A DNA stretch of 64,000 nucleotides from Dromaius novaehollandiae (GCF_036370855.1 NW_026991398.1:3348001-3412000); one strand, 5' to 3'; counted from the stretch's first letter, positions 45,313 to 58,640 are shown. Notes: a model not told the origin generated them from the letters alone. Made by a program: numbers and translations.

Positions 45313-47440
45313 GAAGAAGAGACATTGACAAGTTAGGACAGACTTCTCTGAGCAAAACTTTCTCATAACCTCCCCCAGACACACACACATTACCTCTCCC
45401 TGTCTCAATAGTACTGTCACTGTGCTCCATGGCTTGAGCTCTGGTTTGTGCTGGCTGAGTTTGCCATGAGGAGCAGGGGCCTATGCCCATGGGCTCCAAA
45501 GGAGTCAGCCCTGACCTACAGTGCCGTGTACATGGAAACAAGGGTAATAAAAATTTATATTCCCAGTTCCAGTCAGATTTAATCCACTCATAATATTTTA
45601 AGGCTTGTTTTCTTTAACTGGCTCTGTCACATCTTGGAGGTAGAAATCCTCAGCATTGCTGCTGCACTCAGAGGGAGCAGCTGTGATTCCAGAGAGGCAA
45701 AAGGATTCACTCTGGCTTTAGTGCAGAGGCAGGAGAGCTGGCCTGTCTATCTTGTTCTCAGCTGCCCTGTGCTCCCACCTCGGAGGTGGAGGATAGTTGT
45801 ACTCGTGTTACCCGAAAAAGAAAAGACACCGCGGAGAGCAGAGGAATCCACTTCCAAAGTGCCCATCAGCACTCTTCCTGAGGGTGTGTGAAAGAGGTCT
45901 CAGCCCTCCCCTTATAGCCAGCAACACATCAGACTCCTTCCAGCTGCCCACATCCAGCCTCCCAGCAGCATGTCCGTGGCCTCAATATCAAGGTGGCTTC
46001 TCTATGGGGCACCTAGATTACACCCAGCTGCAATGGGAGAGCTGTGGCCTTCTGGAGGGCAACTGCAGCCCAGCCAGACACCCCAGGGAAAAGGCAGAAT
46101 GTCCTAAGGATGGGGTGTCCTGACGAGAGAGAGTGCACACATTCCCAGCCCCCCACACTGCATTGCCCAGAGCCCCACAGGCTAGAGGGGCACTTGGGCA
46201 CCTCACTGTCAAGGACACGTCTGCATGGCAGGACCTGCAGGGTCAGTGTTGTCTGAACTGCATCAGAAACCCCCCTGCCCAGAGAGTCCAAGGGGAAGGA
46301 CAAGGGCAGCATGGGCAGGTGGGAAACACGGAGCAATACCATGACATTTGTGCCCAGGGAGGCAGGGACAGGCAGGCACAGAGGGGCACTCAGCAGTGTC
46401 TCCTCTCCTGCATGTCCAGCTGCCGAGGAAACGACTCCTGCCCTGGACCCCACGGCCTTGAGAGCAGAGGGCTGTGCTGGCTGGCAGAGGAGAGGAGGTG
46501 CTGGAGTTTGTGGTTTCCTCTCACACTTTGAGCATGACTCTGCTGCCTGGAGCCGTCCCTGCGGGCAGCTGTTTCTCTGTCCCCACGTCTCTCCCCTGTC
46601 AGTGCTCACAGACCCCATCCCACCCGCTGGGTGCTCAGCTCTGCCCTGCAGAAACCTCCTGGGAGCAGGACACTGCCCAGGGCACCTCCGTGTTTGCAGG
46701 TGCTATGGAGCAGGGGAGACAAACCTTGCTGAGGCTGGAAAGGTGCTGCTGGCTCTGTCTGCAGGCTGAGGGGTGGAGGAAGGCATTTGCTGAGTGCCTC
46801 CCAGAGCTGCTCCTCTCTCAGTGTCCCTGTTTTGGAGCCTCTGTCCCCTGCCTAAACCTGACAGACACATAGCTATTTCACCCCACCCAAAGAGAAAAAA
46901 ACTGAAAACACACTCATGAGAGCTCCTTCCCTTTCGTGGTTCTCCTGCCTTGACCTTCCTTTTGGAAAGTCTCCTCCAGGAATGTCCTGAGAGTGAGCTG
47001 GAGCTGAGAGCAGCCCTGACCCACACAGCACCCTCTCAGCAGGAGAATGAACCTGCCCTGCTGGGGCTTTCTCTTCCCACCCAGAGCTTCTCCCCACAGC
47101 ACTGTGGGGAGCTCCCCAGGCAGGCTGAGTGCTGACCCTTGCGGGAGGCAGAGTCACTGCTCCAGGCACACAGCACTCCAGGGCGCAGGGACACTGCTCT
47201 GGATCACAGCACTGCACAGACCTGTGAGCACACCCCAGCTTCACACCCCCGCAGCTGTCCCTGGCAGAAGGGAGCAGGATGCCCTGTCCTTGTGAGGCTG
47301 TGACAGGGAATCTCTGCTCTGAAGTATCTTCTCCTCTGCAAAGGAGAAACTGGGAGAGCAATCCTTAAAAAACAATCGTGTGACTGGACAGGTTTCAAGA
47401 CCTTGCCAGGAACCTCAGTAGCATCGCCCTGCAGCCAGAG
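45313..47440 (-). other. Predicted intron 1 of OR unit D
   Basis: It lies between the donor at 47,441-47,446 and the acceptor at 45,308, about 2.1 kb. It is similar to the unit B intron and, inverted, to that of unit C. A 201-codon minus frame (46,013-46,618) and plus frames of 152 and 132 codons overlap in it. None has a counterpart in the other units, so they are treated as chance. Confidence 0.55.
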
Positions 47441-47767
47441 ACTTACCGTGTCAAGGGCTGTGAAGATTTCTCCCAGAACGAGGTCTCCTCTGTCCTCCCA
47501 CTCCACACTGCCTTCCACTTCTCTCTGCCTTCTCTCATCTCATGTCAGCAGCAGCAGGCAGTGCCCACAGCCCTGCTGCTCTTGGCAGAGGAGCTGCTCC
47601 TGCACACAGCTGTGTCTGGGCAGTGCTGCCAGGTTGCCATGAGCTCCCTCCATCCCAGGAGCCTGGCCCCACTCAGGAGCAGAGGCCCAGCTGAAGACAC
47701 AAATGTCTCTGTCCCTTGTGCTCCCTCCTCCTGGGAAATGTTCACTGAGGTAAACCAAAATAATCAC
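47441..47767 (-). other. Candidate noncoding exon 1 and GTAAGT donor of OR unit D
   Basis: On minus, AATCTTCACAGCCCTTGACA plus CG ends at 47,447, and GTAAGT occupies 47,441-47,446. The block is nearly identical to 11,618-11,945 in unit B. A 75-codon frame at 47,540-47,767 differs from its unit B copy by very few residues. This fits recent duplication and does not require coding function. Confidence 0.55.
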
Positions 47768-47769
47768 CT

Positions 47770-49114
47770 ATGGTCCCTCTCTAAACACTGAAGGGAGACT
47801 GCTTCCAGCATTGCAATTTGTCTCATCTAAGGATGGTTATCTGCAAGAGGTGGAAACGTCCCATTCTGGAAGCCCCTATTCCCATCTCTTAGCTAGGCAG
47901 GACACCTAGATGGAGACATAAAATAGAGTTTGTTTTTCTGCTGTTCAGGTATTGTTTCAGATGAGTCAGTTTGGGCTTCTCAGGCTGCTTTAGAATGGCG
48001 AGGGATTCAGATCCTTCCTGTGAGCTCCACAAAAAATACGCAGGAGGTGGGATTGCCCTTGCCCAGACAGAAGTGAGCACAGCAGGGATGTCTGCGTTCA
48101 AGGTCTTGGTCTATGCTCCCATTATAATCCCTGGAGATGGAGGGTGGGAGTTAGCTGATCACACACAAACACCTGGAGACATTGGAAGAGACAGAAGTGG
48201 TGCAAGGCATGTGCCAGTGTCTGCTTGCTCTGATGGAGCAACTGTGACATCTGCATCCTTCTGGAGAACGACTTGGCCAGGCAGGGAATTGCCTTGGCTG
48301 CGTTAAATGATACTAGATGCCCTCTGCTACCAGAGCTCCACTCACTAGGAAGCTGAGACACAGGCAGATCCCGACATTGCAAACAGTTGATGCCATCCAG
48401 TGCAGGCACTCGATTCAGTGACAGAGAAATAGGCCTGCAGGGCTATGTGGGATGTCTGGGGGGTCCAGCACAACCACAGGTCTCTAGCAGATACACCATG
48501 GGACCTATAGGAAAGTCCTGCCCCTTTGGAGTGGTTGCTGGGCGAGTGCCCCATGGCAACTCAGGTTTGCTACCAGCGCCCAAACACCTGGATCCTACTA
48601 CTGCCTTTAGGCCAAGTCCATCCCATCTACAGCCAAGTGTTCTGCATAAATGGGAGAGGCATGTCACAAGGTCCCTGCTCTAGTCTCTGCACCCCTAAAA
48701 GCTTCTAACTTTCCTCCCCCTGAACCCCTTCTCACCCCCAGATGATATGAACAGGGAATGGGCTAATGATGACCTCAGCGTGGCTGGATCACAGGCTGCC
48801 CAGGCCCAGGGGCTTTTTCAGTTGCACCTTGTCCTTCCTGCAGATCAGTTCACCTCTGTCACAGGCCCCATGGTGCTGTGAATCAGCTCAGGTAGCAAAT
48901 CCCTCTCCTGCCATTCCTGCACAGCCCAGCTCTGTTTCTCCCTGGCCTTGGGCACTGCAGGGTTTGCTCTCTTAGTGGGAACCTCCTTTCACCATTACAT
49001 TGCCACCTGATATCTATGCCAGCATGTCTCTGCTCTGAAGTGGGGCCATTGCACACATGGTGTCTTTGGCTCTTGATAACAGGTTTTACCATGACCAGTC
49101 TGTTCTCTGTGCCA
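47770..49114 (-). repeat. Upstream block of OR unit D
   Basis: It is a paralogue of 11,950-13,305 and (inverted) of 27,740-29,090. No gene or distinct control site was recognised. Confidence 0.75.
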
Positions 49115-50190
49115 CAGCTGAGGCTCTGTAGCCCAAATAAACACAAGTGCATGCAGCCAGGGGCACAGAGATGAACAGATGGAGATGCACAAGCTGTCAC
49201 AGGACTGAAACATGGTTGGAATAACTAAGATGTGGTGGGACAGCTCGCATGACTGGAGGGCTGTGATGGCAGGGTACAAGCTCTGCAGGCAAGACGGTTA
49301 GGGAAGTTGAGCACGGGGGATGCTATTTGTGTGAAGGGACAGTTCAGATGTATGGAGCTCTTGTACGGGATGGCTAAGGGCTCCAGAGGAGAAAAACAGC
49401 CCGCAGTAGATGAGGGTTGAGTGAGAGATGACTTGCAGGAACTGAACTCATACAAGTCTCTAGGACTGGATGGGCTGCATCCAAGGTCACTGAGAGGGCT
49501 GGCCTGTATAATAACAAGGCCAGTCTCTACCACCTTTGAAAGGTTGTGTGGACCAGGGGAGGTCCCAATGAGCAGAAGAAGAACTGCATTGTGCCCCTCT
49601 TCAAAAAAGGCCACAACCCAGGACAAGCCAAAGGACAACCCAGGGAGCTGCAGGCCCTTCAGCCTCACTTTAGTGAGGAAAGCGTCATGCAGCAAATCCT
49701 CTTGCATCACATTTCTGGGCACATGAAGAATGTGCCTGGGAGCAGGCAGCATGGACTTACTGAAGGTAAATCATTCCTGCGCAAGCTGATTGCCTTCTGT
49801 GATCAAAGACTTATGATTGTGGAGGAGCAGAAAGTACCAGATGCCATTTACCATGATTTTAGCAAAGTTTTGGACACTGTCTGCATGAATATTCTTGAAT
49901 ACAAGTAAGGTTTTACGATAAGATGGGTAGAGAACTGGGTGGGTAAAAAGCTGGTTGGATGATCGAGCTCAGAGGGTTTTTTTTGAATGGGTCATTCTTT
50001 ACCAGGAAGCCAGGTAAAGGTGGAGTATGCAGGGTCTACACTGGACCTGTCTATTCTGACAGGTTCATCAATGACCTGGAGCATGCAACTCTCATCAGGT
50101 TTGTAGATGACATCTAATCAGGAGGAAGAGGCAAGAAGATTGGGCTAGAGACCTCCTGAGGTCCCTTCCACCCTGAAGGAGTCCATGATT
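49115..50190 (+). mobile_element. CR1 LINE, unit D copy with an internal deletion
   Basis: CR1 ORF2 phrases run from DVVG...MAGYKLC-like remains (49,240) through LGLDGLHPRSLRGLA (49,460) to the CRPFSLTLV (49,650) and DFSKVLDTV (49,860) regions. At about 50,118 the sequence jumps from the catalytic-domain region straight to the element's extreme 3' end ('agattgggctagagacctcc'). About 850 bases kept in unit B (14,530-15,370) are missing. Confidence 0.85.
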
Positions 50191-50995
50191 CTTCCCACTC
50201 TTGATAGTCTCTTGTTGTTGCCTGGGAAAGGATGCAGGTTCCCTGTGACAGTGGAAGTAGGCCAGCTTTGTTGTCCTCCTCCAGGCAGAATTATTCAGCT
50301 GCAGGGCTTCTTGGCAGGAATCTTCAAGAGAGCCCTGATCCATCCTTTGCTTCATGATTATTTTACTTTTTTTTTTTTACCTTCCCCCCTTCTAAGTCTG
50401 TCTCTTTTAACATCCTGATCCCTTCTCATACAGTGCACACCTGCTTACCCTTAACCAACTGCTCCTGTTTTGGTTTGCTTTTGTTTTTGTTTTTGTTTTT
50501 GTTTTTGTTTTGCTTTGTTTTGACACAGAGGAGCTTCAGTCCCGAAGGCTTTTAAGAAACTCGGGTGATTCGGACAACAGATATCTCATGAAGATTTGCA
50601 AGAGAAGTGTCAAGTCCTGTGCCCAGGCAGGAATAACCCCATCCATGAGGAGAAGTTGAGGGACCTGGACTTCTTTAGCCTGCTGAAGTGGAGGCGAAGG
50701 GCAGTAGAATAGAAGCCTGTGACTGCTTGGAGGGTGGCTTCAGAGATGATGGAGCTTTCCTGTTTCATGGGAAACAGCATGAGAAGGAGAAAAAGCCACA
50801 ACCTGCAGCTTGTGGGGTTTAGATATGACATTAGGAAAAGAAAATGTCACTCACAGGGTAGTGCTGTGGTGCTACAGGTCACCCAGAGGGAGTCTGTGAT
50901 CAGCCCCTGGCTTTGTGTTTCAAGGAAAAGCAAGTGAGGACAGGAAGACATCAGGAGAGGTAGGAAGATCCCGAAGTGAGAGCAAGGCGGGAAGC
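50191..50995 (+). mobile_element. Second CR1-type 3' fragment with T-rich/(TTTTTG)n tract, unit D
   Basis: It is a paralogue of 15,421-16,020. The T-rich spacer contains about five TTTTTG repeats at 50,478-50,512, which are less regular in unit B. No intact frame is present. Confidence 0.55.
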
Positions 50996-50999
50996 AGGT

Positions 51000-52860
51000 T
51001 GGGTGTCTACAGTCTGCAAGGAAACAGGCACAGGTGTGGGAAAGCATAGGACAGCCTGTGGTGGAGATGGCCAAAGGCACTGCCAGGGTTGAAAGCTTCT
51101 AACAGAGCTAGGTCTTTGTTCTCTTGGCTATGGCTGGTGTCTCTGCCACTGAGGCCCACAAGAAGACACCATTCCTTAAAGCACTGTGGCCTTGCTGCCT
51201 CCTTGTCCCCTGGGAGCCCAGGAGGTGCCGTATCATGATCCTGCACTCGGCACTGCACACCCCCACCTGTACGCTGGCCCCTCAGGAAGAGCCCTGAACA
51301 ATGCACGATGGAAAGGATTGCGGCATAGGATGACACGGATCTCAGATAGGGCGGTGCAAAGATCCTTTATTGAAAAACACAACGGCCAGTTATACAGCAA
51401 CCAAGCCCAGCCAGTCCTCCTTTCGAGTGTCTCCTGAACATTGTGGCATCTCGTGATAGGTAGGAAGACATATCCTGATCCCAGGCAGGCAGGCAGGACA
51501 GGCCCACCGAGGCTGTTGGCACGTAGGCAGGAAGACACATCATGATCACTGGCAACTCACATGCACACATTCTGGCCACAGATCATAGTTACCACATCAT
51601 CACTTTCTACCTTAGAGATTCTCTGCTGTCTTACACAGCATCATCCTATCTTGCTCCCCAACAAAGGATCACCCTACCCAGGGGCTGGCTGTCAGTGCCT
51701 GGCTGCTCTGCTTGATAACACACATCAGGGTTGACTTGGCATCACAGCCACCTGCACATTGCCTTTGCCTACCTGCAATCAGGGCCTCCAACTTTCTGCT
51801 CTAATCAGCCCCTGGGGAGACTTTGTTGGTAATTGCCCTCAGTGGGACCTGTTAATGCTCCAAGAAACTTGGGATTTGCTTCTGACTTTAACTTCTTGAG
51901 AGGTTTGTTCAGTCTCTTCTCAGCATCTGCGGTTCGTGGGCTCAGCACCAAACACACCCGAGGGGTCATTAAAACCCCCTGAGGAGCCGTGCCTCTTTCC
52001 ATAATTTTCTTCAGTTCTTCAAGTCTTGTGTGGCCAATTAGAAAGTTTTCAGGTGTGTATTGAAATTAGGCAGATTTCAATGAGCACCTGAAAAAGAGAG
52101 ATGTCTGCTTCTGAAGCTTTCTTTATTCTTCAGTTTTCAGAATAAGCCATACCCACATTCTCCAATTCACACTGACCCACTGGGTCTCCGAATGAAGTCT
52201 AGACATGTAGGACAAGCAGTATTTTTGATAGGAGACATGTACAGACAACCTTCCTCCCCAGCTCCCCAGCCCTGACAGTTCCCTTATCCGCCACTGGGGA
52301 CTTAGAGCACTCTGGTTAAAATCTAAGCTTTTTCCTCTCAAGTCTGTAGCTGAAGGTTACAGCTCACGTGCACCAATTCCCACCTGCTTTCCTTAGTGAA
52401 CTAGCTGCAAGCAGACACAGAAGGATTTGTCTTAATTGCGATCAAACCAAAATAAGATTTGAAACAGCTGAATAAGAGACTCTCCTCAAGTGTATGTTAA
52501 GTCCAAGCTGCCTCCAGTGAGCTTCACTGCCCACAAGAAATAACCTTTCTGGAAATGCTTTCAACAGAGAGATAGGGGAAAAAAAAACCACCACCAAAAA
52601 AAGACAGAACAAAGGAGCTGGCTAAAGAGACAATGAGACTGCTGAAGGATGAGGCAAACTTCAGGCTCCCAGAGGCTGAGAGCAGCACCTGGAGAGTTAA
52701 GAGGTATCTGAATGATAAAGAGCAAGGGGAGGAGGAAAACTGGGAAAACGATGGAAAGTGCATACGCCCAGATCATCTGATGCAAAGATGCCTTTAGAAA
52801 TGCTTAATTTAATCAGGACACATGGAAATATGTGAGAAATCACTGAAATTTCGTCCACAG
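51000..52860 (+). repeat. Unit-flank element, unit D copy, split by a solo LTR
   Basis: It matches 16,021-17,600 except for the LTR at 51,319-51,663. The LGFASDFNF...GLSTK frame is present at about 51,865-51,970 but meets a stop shortly after, so this copy is more decayed than the one at 16,541. Confidence 0.75.
51319..51663 (-). mobile_element. Solo LTR of an avian endogenous retrovirus, 345 bp
   Basis: The unit B paralogue reads straight through 'gatggaaaggatcacc'. Here 345 bases interrupt it, flanked by the 6-bp direct repeat AAGGAT (51,313-51,318 and 51,664-51,669). The insert begins TG and ends CA. On minus it has TGTTGGGG at the start, GTATAAC (51,389-51,395) just before AATAAA (51,366-51,371), and GCA at the end. 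A TATA element close to the polyadenylation signal is a compact LTR plan like that of alpharetroviruses. The 6-bp duplication fits alpha- or beta-type integrases. No internal viral genes remain. Confidence 0.93.
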
Positions 52861-54389
52861 CCTAATAGACAGAGCAGTGGAAACACAAGGTGAAGGGCAG
52901 ATCAGTATTTCTTCTCCCCAGATTAATACCCTTCCTGAGGATTTCCACCCTTTCATCATAGCAAAACATTGACATGAACATTAGCCAATAATTTGAGCTG
53001 ATGAAAGTGGGGTCATAATTTTTTAACGTTGAAAACAGCTCTTCGCCTTTCCAGGCAGAGCTCAGGTGTCCAGCCACAAGCACCCAGTGGCACTTGGAGA
53101 GGCCCCGGTGTCTCTGAGGCACCTGCCTGGACCTGGCAGCTCTTGCAGCTCGCATGTGGGAGACCAGAGCCCCTGGGAGCTGCAGAGGGAGGCTGGGCAG
53201 AGGGGACCAGGGCACCTGCAGTGGCACCAGCTGTCCATGACCCTGTGACTGCATCCCACCCCAGTTCTGAAAATCACTTTCCCTTTCAAAAAAAAAAAAA
53301 AAAGATTCTCCCCAACAGACCAGCCTATCAAAAAAGAACCAAAGAAAACAAGAGAATAAGAAAAAAAGTAAGAACATAAAGAAGTTTCAAAAGCTGAGAA
53401 GTGTATCAAAACATATTTTTTGCTTGAGATAATTTGTCCAGTTTCTTTCTTGTTTCATTTTTATTCACAGTTTCTAAAGAGTTCTTTCATAATAAGGCCT
53501 ACACTATTAAAAATACTGTTTTTATATCTTGCATGAGTCCAGTGCCCCTCAAACCACTTCCTGCCCAGGATCCTTCTTGCTGCTCCTTGCTCTTTGCACA
53601 CAGCAAGTCACACCATGAGGTGTCATGCTCTCACAGCTGATAGAGGAAAGCAGGCTGATCAGCTTCAATAAAATGCTGTATTTATCAATTGCCTAATTTG
53701 CACCAATCTCAATGTACCTGTGTTAGAGTGATATCTTAAAGGAATCTGTAAACGTCTAGCCACACTCCCTTTTCATTCCCTGCATGGTCAATGCAGTGTG
53801 ACACCACTTCAGGTGACAGCAGGGATGGGAATTATCTCACCCAGTGCCAGACCCCTTCAGGGCAGATGTCTCTGGCTAACCCAGTTGTCTGGACTTCCCT
53901 TTCTAGTCAATGGAAAGAAATTTGTCCTACTGAGAGATCTGGAGATGCTTCTGGTGACCAGCCAATGCTCCAGAAAGGTTCCCATAGTTCCTGGGTCACA
54001 TTTCCCAGCACCACGTGGGAACACAGCTACACAGGGCATCTCAGGCAGCAGTGGCCTCTGTATGTGTCTGTAAGGGTCTAAATGTGAAGTTCTCGTCATA
54101 GCCTTAAATGTATTCAGAAAACAGCTCTATGCAAGAACTGAAACAAATCTTTGTTTTCAGAACTTCAAACATTCTTTATCAATTCTAATGACTATTTTCT
54201 TTATTTTTGATTGGTAACACCATATACATGTACTACAGAAATTACCCTATGTGAGTTTACATTTGTATATATATGTATATGTTATTCTTCATGATACACT
54301 TCCTGGCAACACTCTCAATGGAGAAACTTTGTTCTGAGAAACTACTGTATTCAAATTAACATGTCTCCTCTCCCTTCCTCTGCTTCTCC

Positions 54390-54771
54390 TCTCTTCCTCT
54401 ACCTAGTTTGTCTTTACAGAGGCCTCACGGCCCCTCTGCCCTCCAGGGAAGTCTCCTGGGGGATCCTGCCAAGCAGATCCTGAAGGAGCGGAAACACCTA
54501 CCAGAATGTCACCCAGACTGCTGTGTCCTCTTGTCCTTCCTACAAGGTCTCGACTGGCTCATCACCTGCTCCAAGGCAAAGCCCTGTGCACTCCAGCCAC
54601 CCCTTTGCACAGAGCACACCTGCACCTCCTCGCCACCCCAGCCTGCCTTCCCCAGGAGCCCAGTTTCATGAGGACAAGAAGAGAATCACACCACCTCTCA
54701 CCCCACCAGAGATGATATACAGGGAGGAGGATGGGGAGGGGCAGGCAAAGGGGACATGGCTGCAGTGTTGA
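54390..54771 (+). pseudogene. Frame-broken copy of the exon-like sequence
   Basis: It copies 19,041-19,390, including the pyrimidine tract and CTTTACAG. One extra base near 54,485-54,505 shifts the frame, so the Ser/Pro-rich peptide continues only in another frame (54,523-54,771). Confidence 0.5.
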
Positions 54772-54985
54772 TTGTGAGGTCACTTCCACTGCAGCTGCCT
54801 GATTGGCCCTCAGCAGATGTGCTCACCAGCAGGCATTGTGATGTCACCCAGCACCTCAGAGAGCCCACCCAGCAGCAATGACAGCCCTGGGGAGGGGAGG
54901 GGGTGATGCAGGTGACAGGGACCCATCTGGGTGCTGATTGTGAGGGCACCTCTGCTGCAGCCACCCCACCAGCCCATGGCCGGCA
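54765..54985 (-). repeat. Degenerate 63-bp minisatellite units, right spacer copy
   Basis: It carries the same 'gattgtgaggtcacttcc' units as 19,390-19,620. Confidence 0.6.
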
Positions 54986-57199
54986 GGCAGGCAGGCACGG
55001 CTCATGGCCACCCTGCTCAGGTCTAGCCCCATGCAGCGGACCTGCCACCGAGCAGTGCACAGCTCCTCACCTAGGTCTCCTCCAAGCTCAGTGTGCTGCC
55101 CCCGTGGACCAGAGACACCATGGACATTATCTGGAGGCTTCCTTTGGCAGCTCAACCTTCCCAAAGTAGTGTGTGATGTATTCTTACCAGCCAGAGGGGT
55201 ATTTTATAGTGTGCTACCAAAAAGGAACCATCTTGCAAGCTCCAATGTACAGTTTGATGATGGGTGGGTTAGATGAACTGTGCAAGGCCTGCTGCAAGAG
55301 ATCTGGACCACTCTAAAAGGAACTGACCCTCACTTGCTTTTATCCACACCTCACTGCCAAGAGGGCACCTTTCTCCAAACTAGCCTCAGATCCACACTTG
55401 GGATGTCATCTCACAGGGGGTTCACTTGCAAAGAACAGTCCCCAAGTGAGCTAAGACCTAGGCTGTGCCTGAGCTGATTGGGCAGGAGGTTCGGAACCTG
55501 CAGGCCTCAGCCAGCTCAGTGACACATTACAGAATGTGCTCAGCTGAGTTGGACACCTGATCTGTCAGGTCAGAAATGACTCCCTTAGAGAAGAGAGGAG
55601 CATGTGGAAAGGCGAGGAACATAATTCTGAGGGGGCCTTGCAAGTTATCTGCCCAAAACAACTTCAGCTTTACAAGCTGATTCCCAGCTATGACCCCTGA
55701 GGTATTTCCTGCTGACTTGCAGGCAAGTGCTTGAGCATCACGACTCACTGTGGTCTCCATCTGGGAGAAGTGGTTTTAAAGACCAATTATCTTCTGAAGA
55801 AATACTTTGTCTTTGGAAGTTTTCCTTATTTTGGCCATTTTAAAAGCTATTGACTGTGGCACTGCTGCTTGAAAGAGCGCCTCCAAGTGCTCCACTGTGG
55901 CAAGACCTTTTCCATGTAACCGTGTGGGTGAAAAAAGTCCCACACGATCCAAACTGCTCTCTGCGGCCTCCTGCTAGATGTCAGCCCCTGGATGTCTGGT
56001 GTCAGAGCCCAGAGCAGTGCGCAGGGTGCAGGGAGCAGCAGAGAGACCCGAAGCAGCAAGGCCTTTGGCAGGAAGAGCTCAGGACCCTCTCTCCAGATAT
56101 ATTTCACTGGATTGGAGGGGGAGTTAATCAGAAGGTTAAAAAAGGGCTAATTGGGGGATACTACTGCATGATAAAGCAAAGAGTTTCTAGGGTCCTGGCG
56201 CATAAGAAAAGAGTGCCTGCACCAATTAGGCATATGGGTCATATCCCCCCTTAGCCTTTGCTAATAGGAGAGGGAGGCAACTGCTATGCCTCTCGCCTAA
56301 AAAGCTTGTGGTTGGACAGATCCCAGAGGTGATAACTTCAAAAATCTCCAACAAGGAACCCTTTCTGAAACACGACCTCTTGTACTCCAAACACTCTGAA
56401 CTCCATATTTCTATGTATTTCACAGTCTGTGTGGGATGTCTGGCTGCAGATCCTGGCAAGAGCTGAGGAAACTCCAGGCCTGAACCTCAGCAGACAGAAG
56501 GCAGCAGGCTGCCAGCATCCCTGGCTCTGGCCACCAGGACAGCCTGGGCCCTGCGAGCCAAGTCACCTCCTCCCCTCCAAGGGCTCCCCAGCTCCCCAGC
56601 CTGGCGGCACTCCCCACGCACAGCACTGCTCTCTCCAGACACTTCCTCCCACGCAGAGCAGCACCAAGACACTGGGGCCACCACTCGTTCCCACCACAGG
56701 GCACCCCACCACTGTGACACACCGCACCACCTGCCCCTCGCCTCATAGAGGGTTGCCAGCCAACACACACCTCTGCATCAGAGACACACAGGGGCCAGGA
56801 CTAGACATGGCAGCAGCTAGGGGACTCACAAGGGCCCCAAAACACACAAAGTCTGTGTCCCTTCACGTCCATTCCTCCAAAGCCTTGGGACAGGGAATTC
56901 CTCTGGACATCTATCTCCTGCTGGAGCTGTTGCAGCCATCTGATAGGTGCCACACAGGCAAGTGCGGCACTCAGGATGGTGCAGCCCACAGAAGAGGGGT
57001 TTGCTCTGGGGTGCTCCCCAAGAGTTAAGGAACCCTGGGGGCACCACGGCCAGAGTCACCACACTGTGCGGTTGCTGTAGCCTAGTGGCACACCCTCCAA
57101 TGACCCCATGATCATTGAACAAACCTGGTCAGCAAAGGGGAAGTGACACCACAGACTCACACCACAGGCATCGAGGTAGTGTGGAATTCTCCACTGAAG

Positions 57200-57320
57200 G
57201 ACCTGTTGATTTGCATACTGCTATTGACTGAGTACGGCTGTCTGTTGAATATGCATACTGTTGTCGACTGAGCACTGGGTTGTCTCTTGATCTGCCTGTT
57301 GGTATTGACTGGGGCCGTAC
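57200..57320. repeat. Three degenerate ~40-bp tandem units with octamer-like cores
   Basis: Units starting near 57,203, 57,241 and 57,282 share the pattern 'ctgttgatttgcatactg' followed by 'ttgactgag'. The first contains ATTTGCAT (57,209-57,216) and the second ATATGCAT. The block lies in the part of the right spacer with no left-hand partner. Confidence 0.6.
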
Positions 57321-57769
57321 AGCTGTTGTGCAACCGTGGTCTGGCATTGTTTGACTGGATGATGAACCAAGCCCAGGAAGCATAACAGAGTGAGCCACAC
57401 ACCTCTGTGTGGACTCGGACTCACCATCAGCTGGCCTGCATGCCCAACAACCCACCCATCAGTGGGGAGGACCCTGAGGCCAACTGCCAGGGAGGACATG
57501 AATCATCCTGGCACAGCTGGAACATGGTGAGAACAATCTGAGGAAAAGTGTTACTGAAGGGGCGGCCCACATAAAGACAAGGAAAAAGCAGGAATGGTCA
57601 CTATACCGTGCATCCATGGCTTAACAGTAGAGCTTTGATATACTTTGAGGTTTGTTAATACTTACAGTTGTAGATTGCTTGCTGTTGCCCAATGTTTGTT
57701 ATATGTGTAGAACCACTTATCTCTAATGAACTCCTGTACTTGACAAACAATTTCCCTCAAAGCTCGGAG

Positions 57770-58640
57770 TGCCTGGCCTATAAGGGCCTGAGGCAGAAGT
57801 GACCTCACAAGCACAAACAGCAGCCATGGGCCTGACACTGAGCTAGCAGGGCTTGAGTCACAAGTGACCTCACAATCTGCATTAAAGCCATGTGACCACT
57901 CCTGGCCTGTCAAGGACTGAGGCAGAAGTGGCCTCACAAGTACAAACTCCACCAATATGCCTGTGCTGGCCCATGAGGTACTGAGGCCAAGGCACCTCAC
58001 CATGTGCATCCAAGCCATGGGCCTGATGCTCGCCTGTGAGGTGTTGAGGCAGAAAGGACCCCACAAGAACAAGCAGCAGCAATGTGCCTGCTCCTGGCCT
58101 AGCACGTCTTGAGACACAGTGACCTCACCAGCATCACCAAAGCCATGTGCATGCTGCTGTCTCTCAGGTTCTCAGTGTCCTCACCAAGACAACCAGCAGT
58201 AATGTACCTGGCGCTGGCCTACCAGGTAGGGATTGAAAAGGGGCCTCACATTAAGCCCTGGAGCCATATGCCTGCAGCTGCCCTATCAGGTACTGAGTCA
58301 CCACTGACCTCACAAGTGCCAATGGCAGCCATGTGCCCGCTGCTGGCCTATCCCGTACCAAGGCACCACTGACCTCACACTCAGCCTCGAAGCCATGTGC
58401 CTGCTGCTGGCCTATCACGGACTGAGGCAGAAGCACCTCACAACCTGCACCAACAGCACTTAGGTGCCTCCCCTGGCCTAGGAGGTGCTGAGGCACAAGT
58501 CACCTCACAGGCAGCACCCAAGCCAGCTGCCTGCAGCTTGCCCAGCAGCTCCTGAGGATACAGTGACCTCACAAGCACACACCCTCCCCATGGGCCTGCT
58601 GCTGACCTGTCAGGTACTCAGGCAGAAGGGACCTCCAAGG
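57770..58640 (+). repeat. 63-bp minisatellite array, about 13 units
   Basis: GACCTCACAA or close forms occur at 57,801, 57,866 and 57,930 and continue to about 58,565, at a spacing of 63-65 bases. 'gaggcagaagtgacctcac' and 'gctggcctat' are the best kept parts. This array is missing from the left spacer. Confidence 0.9.

Noticed and set aside
46013-46618. 201-codon minus frame and overlapping plus frames in the unit D intron
   Set aside because: The counterparts in units B and C are interrupted, so these are chance frames in an intron.
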